Assembly (NCBI RefSeq): GCF_003207825.1
Contig: NZ_NKTY01000017.1
Coordinates: 1-64,000, forward strand
DNA length: 64,000 nt
From: Komagataeibacter saccharivorans
Lineage (GTDB): Bacteria > Pseudomonadota > Alphaproteobacteria > Acetobacterales > Acetobacteraceae
Direction of reading: 5' to 3'
Below the pieces are notes generated by a model. It made no database searches. It had not been told where the DNA came from and saw only the letters and a program-made list of their open reading frames with translations. This document shows positions 60,766-64,000 of this stretch, piece by piece; within the stretch, counting starts at the first letter, position 1, and each line of letters starts with the position of its first letter. The position numbers and the translations under genes are program-made.

Positions 60766-61992
60766 TTGTCAGACATTACGGCGCTTATTCCTGATGTCGT
60801 CCTCTTTGTTATTTTTCCATGGGGGCTGTGGCGGCTGCTGAACCGGACAATACCGATTGTTGTCCTGCCTATCCTTCTGGGTATCGGGCTGGCCGTAATG
60901 CATGCGCCGGTGCAGGAACTGGGCATCCCCTCGACCTGCGGCAACAATATCGGCTGGCTGGCCGTGCTGGTTCTTGCCTTCACCGCCGGGCTGGAAATGT
61001 GGCAGTCACCCGATGCGCATGTTTCGGCCCATACCATTCCCGCCCCCACCCTTGGGCGACTGCTTGGCGGCGCGTTGATGGCGCTTGGTGGACCGTTCCT
61101 GATCGGGTCATTCTTCGTTTATTATTTCTTCCTGCCCCTGCATGGATGGCAGCCGCCCCATGTCGGACCGGTTATCGGCGCCATGGCCATCGGGCTGTGT
61201 ATTGCCGTCAGTGCGCTGCCCGTGCTGATCGGCATCGTGCGCGAACTGCCGCCTGTCCAGCGTTCCATAGGGCAGCTTGCGCTCAAGCTGGCTGTGGTGG
61301 ATGACGCGGCCCTGTGGATCGGGCTGGTCATGTTGCAGTTCGCCGCACGCGGTCCCGCCGCCCTGCATGGCTGGACGGGACTGGAACTGGTGGCGGTGGC
61401 CCTGCTGATTGCGCTGGCGATCGCCAGCAACTGGGCGACCCATAACATGCGCAATCCGCCTGCATGGGTCATATGGATGTCGGTGCCGGTATATCTGGCC
61501 GCCGGATCATGGGCGAGCATGCAACTCGGGCTGCATGAACTGATCGGGGCCTATTTCGCCGGGGCGCTGATGCCGCCGCGTTGGGTGGCGCGACTGCCGG
61601 TGGAAAAGGTGGGGACGTTCTCGCTCATCTGGCTTGCCCCCCTGTTCTTTGGCCATAGCGGCCTGCACATCAATGGCGATGCGCTGACATGGCCGTCAAT
61701 CGTGGCGTCGTTCATGCTGGTGGTCATTTCCGTTCTGGCCAAAATGGGATCGGTCTACATCTTTCCACCCGCACCGGGCCTGACGCGGCGGCAGGCCCTT
61801 GGCCTTGGTTCGCTGCTGCAATGCAAGGGGCTTATGGAAATCGTCGCGGCCACGATCCTGCATGCACAGGGCATGCTGTCGGACTTTGCCTTCGCCTCCC
61901 TTATGGTGCTGGCCGTTATTTCCACGGCGTTGACCGGACCGCTTTTCCGCCTGTTCGCACCCCGCACGGGCGCAAGCGACACAGCACGGTAA
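60766..61992 (+). CDS. Cation:proton antiporter, CPA2/Kef type
   Basis: 408 residues with about eleven to twelve membrane helices of the Na/H exchanger fold (IVVLPILLGIGLAVMHAPVQ, VLAFTAGLEMWQ, LALKLAVVDDAALWIGLVML with the conserved acidic pair). There is no C-terminal TrkA-N domain, so it is a short form. The start is TTG at 60766, preceded by AAGGA. Transport of K or Na against protons would help acid or osmotic adaptation; the ion is not determinable. It converges on the MFS gene with 17 bases between. Confidence 0.87.
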   Translation: MSDITALIPDVVLFVIFPWGLWRLLNRTIPIVVLPILLGIGLAVMHAPVQELGIPSTCGNNIGWLAVLVLAFTAGLEMWQSPDAHVSAHTIPAPTLGRLLGGALMALGGPFLIGSFFVYYFFLPLHGWQPPHVGPVIGAMAIGLCIAVSALPVLIGIVRELPPVQRSIGQLALKLAVVDDAALWIGLVMLQFAARGPAALHGWTGLELVAVALLIALAIASNWATHNMRNPPAWVIWMSVPVYLAAGSWASMQLGLHELIGAYFAGALMPPRWVARLPVEKVGTFSLIWLAPLFFGHSGLHINGDALTWPSIVASFMLVVISVLAKMGSVYIFPPAPGLTRRQALGLGSLLQCKGLMEIVAATILHAQGMLSDFAFASLMVLAVISTALTGPLFRLFAPRTGASDTAR

Positions 61993-62009
61993 AGATCGGG
62001 TTCACAACC

Positions 62010-63278
62010 CTAATCAGCCGTGATGTCATCCAGCCGGTCCAGATGCCACAGGGCCGGAAACATCCGTATCCACGCGGCGGTGACGAACAGCGTGCCAACA
62101 CCGCCCAACGCGACGGAACCCACGGGTCCGATCAGGCTGGCCAGCATCCCGCTTTCGAACTCACCCAACTGGTTGGACGACCCAAGGAACAGCATGTTCA
62201 CGGCCGAGACACGCCCACGCATGCTGTCGGGCGTGCGCAACTGCACCAGCGCGCCACGAATGACGACACTGACCACGTCCGCCGCCCCCAGCACCGCCAG
62301 TGCGAGAATGGAAACCGCCATGGAACGCGACACGGCAAATATGATGGTCGCCACGCCAAATATGGCCACGGCCATGAACATGCGCGGCCCGGAACGGCGG
62401 TTAAGCGGTCGCCATACCAGTATGATGGAACAGATCACCGCCCCGATGGCCGGTGCCGCCCGCAGCAGGCCAAGCCCCATTGGCCCGGCATGCAGGATAT
62501 CGCTGGCATAAACCGGCAGCATGGCCGTCGCCCCGCCCAGCAGCACGGCAAACAGATCAAGCGAGATCGCCCCCAGCATGTCGGGACGCCCGCGCATGAA
62601 CTGCGCAACCTCGATAATTGCGGCGCGGGAAAGAGGCACGCGCGGGCGGGGCGTAAAGACCAGCGGAATGCACAATGTGCTTATGCACGCCGCCGAGAAC
62701 CCGACCGCACAGACCAGATAGCACACCCCTGCCCCGGCACCGTACAGCAGGCCGCCAACGGATGGTCCGGTCACCGCCGCCGCCTGGAACAGTGATGAGG
62801 ATACCGCTGCCGCCCGGGGGAACATATGCGCGGGCACAAGGGCGGGCAGGAAGGTCTGCTGGCTGGGCATCTCGAACGCGCGGGCGGCACCGAATATGAT
62901 GACCATGGCATAGATCATCCATGGCGTCGTCCACCCACCCAACGCGCCAATGGCCATGAGCAGGGCGGAAACGGCCTCGACACACTGGCATATCACCACG
63001 ATCAGCCGACGGTTGAAATGATCTGCCGCATGACCCGCAGGCAGGAGCAGCCCCACCATGGGCAGGAACTGCGCAAGCCCCACCAGCGCCAGCGCCGTGG
63101 TGCTGTGGGTCAGGGCATAAATCTGCCAACCCACCGCCACCGCCTGCACGCAGGCGGAAAAGGAGGACGCCGTGCGCGCCCACAGGAAGGCAAGCAGGCC
63201 CGGATGACGCCATAGCGACACCGGCTGCGGCGTAAGTTGCGTATTTTCCGTAGTGGGGGATGGGGGTGCGGAAGGCAT
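62010..63278 (-). CDS. MFS exporter (EntS/MFS_3-like)
   Basis: 422 residues, about twelve membrane segments. FLWARTASSFSACVQAVAVG, LVGLAQFLPMVGLLLPAGHA, ADHFNRRLIVVICQCVEAVS and AFEMPSQQTFLPALVPAHMF match the EntS-type MFS subfamily (enterobactin and related exporters). Substrate unknown; no siderophore genes are in view. The gene runs toward the antiporter gene and is divergent from the CsaA-like gene. Confidence 0.9.
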   Translation of the reverse strand: MPSAPPSPTTENTQLTPQPVSLWRHPGLLAFLWARTASSFSACVQAVAVGWQIYALTHSTTALALVGLAQFLPMVGLLLPAGHAADHFNRRLIVVICQCVEAVSALLMAIGALGGWTTPWMIYAMVIIFGAARAFEMPSQQTFLPALVPAHMFPRAAAVSSSLFQAAAVTGPSVGGLLYGAGAGVCYLVCAVGFSAACISTLCIPLVFTPRPRVPLSRAAIIEVAQFMRGRPDMLGAISLDLFAVLLGGATAMLPVYASDILHAGPMGLGLLRAAPAIGAVICSIILVWRPLNRRSGPRMFMAVAIFGVATIIFAVSRSMAVSILALAVLGAADVVSVVIRGALVQLRTPDSMRGRVSAVNMLFLGSSNQLGEFESGMLASLIGPVGSVALGGVGTLFVTAAWIRMFPALWHLDRLDDITAD

Positions 63279-63382
63279 GGTCGGCCATCCTAACAGCAGT
63301 CATGAAAAATATCCTATGGTGGTCCCTGAAATTTGCGTTCCCCTGTTTGCAAATCCGCACCAACACGGGCAAAAGCTGTTCC

Positions 63383-63748
63383 ATGACAGACCCTGCAAAG
63401 CATGCCGTCGTGCCCAGCACCCAAGGGGACACGCGTGACTGGCTTGATATCCGCGCCGGTACGGTCGTGGACGCCCACCCCGTGCATGAAGCACGGCAGC
63501 ACGCCATGCGGCTGACCATCGATTTCGGCCCCCATATCGGGATGCGGTCGTCGGTGGTGCAGGTCAATCACCGCTACATCCCTGCCCGGCTGGTTGGCCG
63601 CCAGATCTGCGCGGTGATCAATATGCCCCCCCGACAGGTCGGATCCTTCCGCAGTGAAGTACTGACGCTGGGGATGCCCGACAGTAATGGAGAGGTCGTC
63701 CTGATACGCCCGGACGGCCGCGTTCCCGATGGAGGAAAACTTTTCTGA
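63383..63748 (+). CDS. csaA: CsaA-like tRNA-binding-domain protein
   Basis: 121 residues with an OB-fold tRNA-binding domain: DIRAGTVVDAHPVHEARQHA, LTIDFGPHIGMRSSVVQVNH and RQICAVINMPPRQVGSFRSE. This matches CsaA, a secretion-linked chaperone-like protein related to the tRNA-binding domains of aminoacyl-tRNA synthetases. The ATG at 63383 gives the usual length; an open extension reaches 63260 without a reason to include it. Its stop shares one base with the gpt start (TGATG). Confidence 0.9.
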   Translation: MTDPAKHAVVPSTQGDTRDWLDIRAGTVVDAHPVHEARQHAMRLTIDFGPHIGMRSSVVQVNHRYIPARLVGRQICAVINMPPRQVGSFRSEVLTLGMPDSNGEVVLIRPDGRVPDGGKLF

Positions 63749-64000
63749 TGGCTACAAGCTACGCAACCGTAACCTGGGACCAGCTTCACCGCGATGCCCG
63801 CCAACTGGCCAGCACGCTGATGACCCGGGGCCCGTTCAAGGGAATTGTGGCCATCACGCGCGGCGGCATGATCCCCGCCGCGATCATCGCCCGTGAACTG
63901 GACTGCCGTCTGATCGAGACGGTTTCCGTCGTGACGTATGACGAACAGAAGATGGGCCAGTCCAGCGTGGTCAAGAAGCCCGAGGCTGCGGGCGACGGCG
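63748..64000 (+). CDS. gpt: Xanthine-guanine phosphoribosyltransferase (partial, runs off window)
   Basis: The first 84 residues are visible; the gene continues past the window edge. VTWDQLHRDARQLASTLM and GIVAITRGGMIPAAIIAREL align with Gpt-type phosphoribosyltransferases that salvage guanine, xanthine and hypoxanthine to nucleotides. The PRPP loop lies beyond the edge and cannot be checked. GGAGG is 10 bases upstream of the start and the gene is coupled to csaA. Confidence 0.9.
   Translation, partial: MATSYATVTWDQLHRDARQLASTLMTRGPFKGIVAITRGGMIPAAIIARELDCRLIETVSVVTYDEQKMGQSSVVKKPEAAGDG

Overview
The window looks like a chromosomal segment of an acetic acid bacterium (Alphaproteobacteria, Acetobacteraceae, probably Komagataeibacter or Gluconacetobacter). 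The evidence is high GC, the alphaproteobacterial regulators MucR and GapR, an sppA-ihfB pair, meso-diaminopimelate-type MurE, and a complete division and cell-wall (dcw) cluster that runs on into lpxC, bamD, recN and ligA. The genus is an inference from gene content and protein style; no search was run.

Layout. Bases 1-2330 form a lower-GC accessory edge with an unknown two-helix membrane protein and a frameshifted IS1595-type transposase relic. Bases 2387-11397 hold guaA, a small secreted protein, a Nudix hydrolase coupled to a lone receiver domain, a GT39 membrane glycosyltransferase coupled to an Lrp/AsnC regulator, trxB, a LysR regulator, ihfB-sppA and mucR. Bases 11786-18164 hold a BigR/SqrR-like ArsR regulator divergent from a TauE/SafE exporter, a UdgX fusion protein, a FUSC-type efflux protein and guanine deaminase. 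Bases 18187-26260 hold tRNA-Ser(CGA), rplU-rpmA, obgE-proB, a proline-rich membrane protein, gapR, zwf, an unknown anchored protein, an HSL-type esterase and rnpB. Bases 26463-51841 are the dcw cluster (mraZ to ftsZ) followed by lpxC, bamD, recN and ligA, all on the + strand and mostly joined by ATGA-type stop/start overlaps. Bases 52013-56733 encode a BMP-family (nucleoside-type) ABC importer. The rest holds an orphan solute-binding-like protein, tRNA-Asn(GTT), a GlcG/HbpS-like protein, a second esterase, an AT-rich gene-free stretch, a Kef-type antiporter, an MFS exporter, a CsaA-like protein and the start of gpt.

How the genes work together. The dcw cluster makes the peptidoglycan precursor (MurE/F/D/C/B, Ddl, MraY, MurG) and the divisome (FtsL, FtsI, FtsW, FtsQ, FtsA, FtsZ). 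It is preceded by three TGGGN-type boxes with exact 10-bp periodicity, as expected for MraZ autoregulation. Purine salvage recurs in separate places: guaA, guaD, the BMP importer and gpt.

I found no clear, wholly new multi-gene system. The best leads are the Nudix/receiver pair, the fused DUF4130-UdgX protein, the sulfur-type regulator/exporter pair with its palindromic candidate operator, the unusually extended FtsL, FtsI and FtsA proteins, and several orphan membrane proteins.
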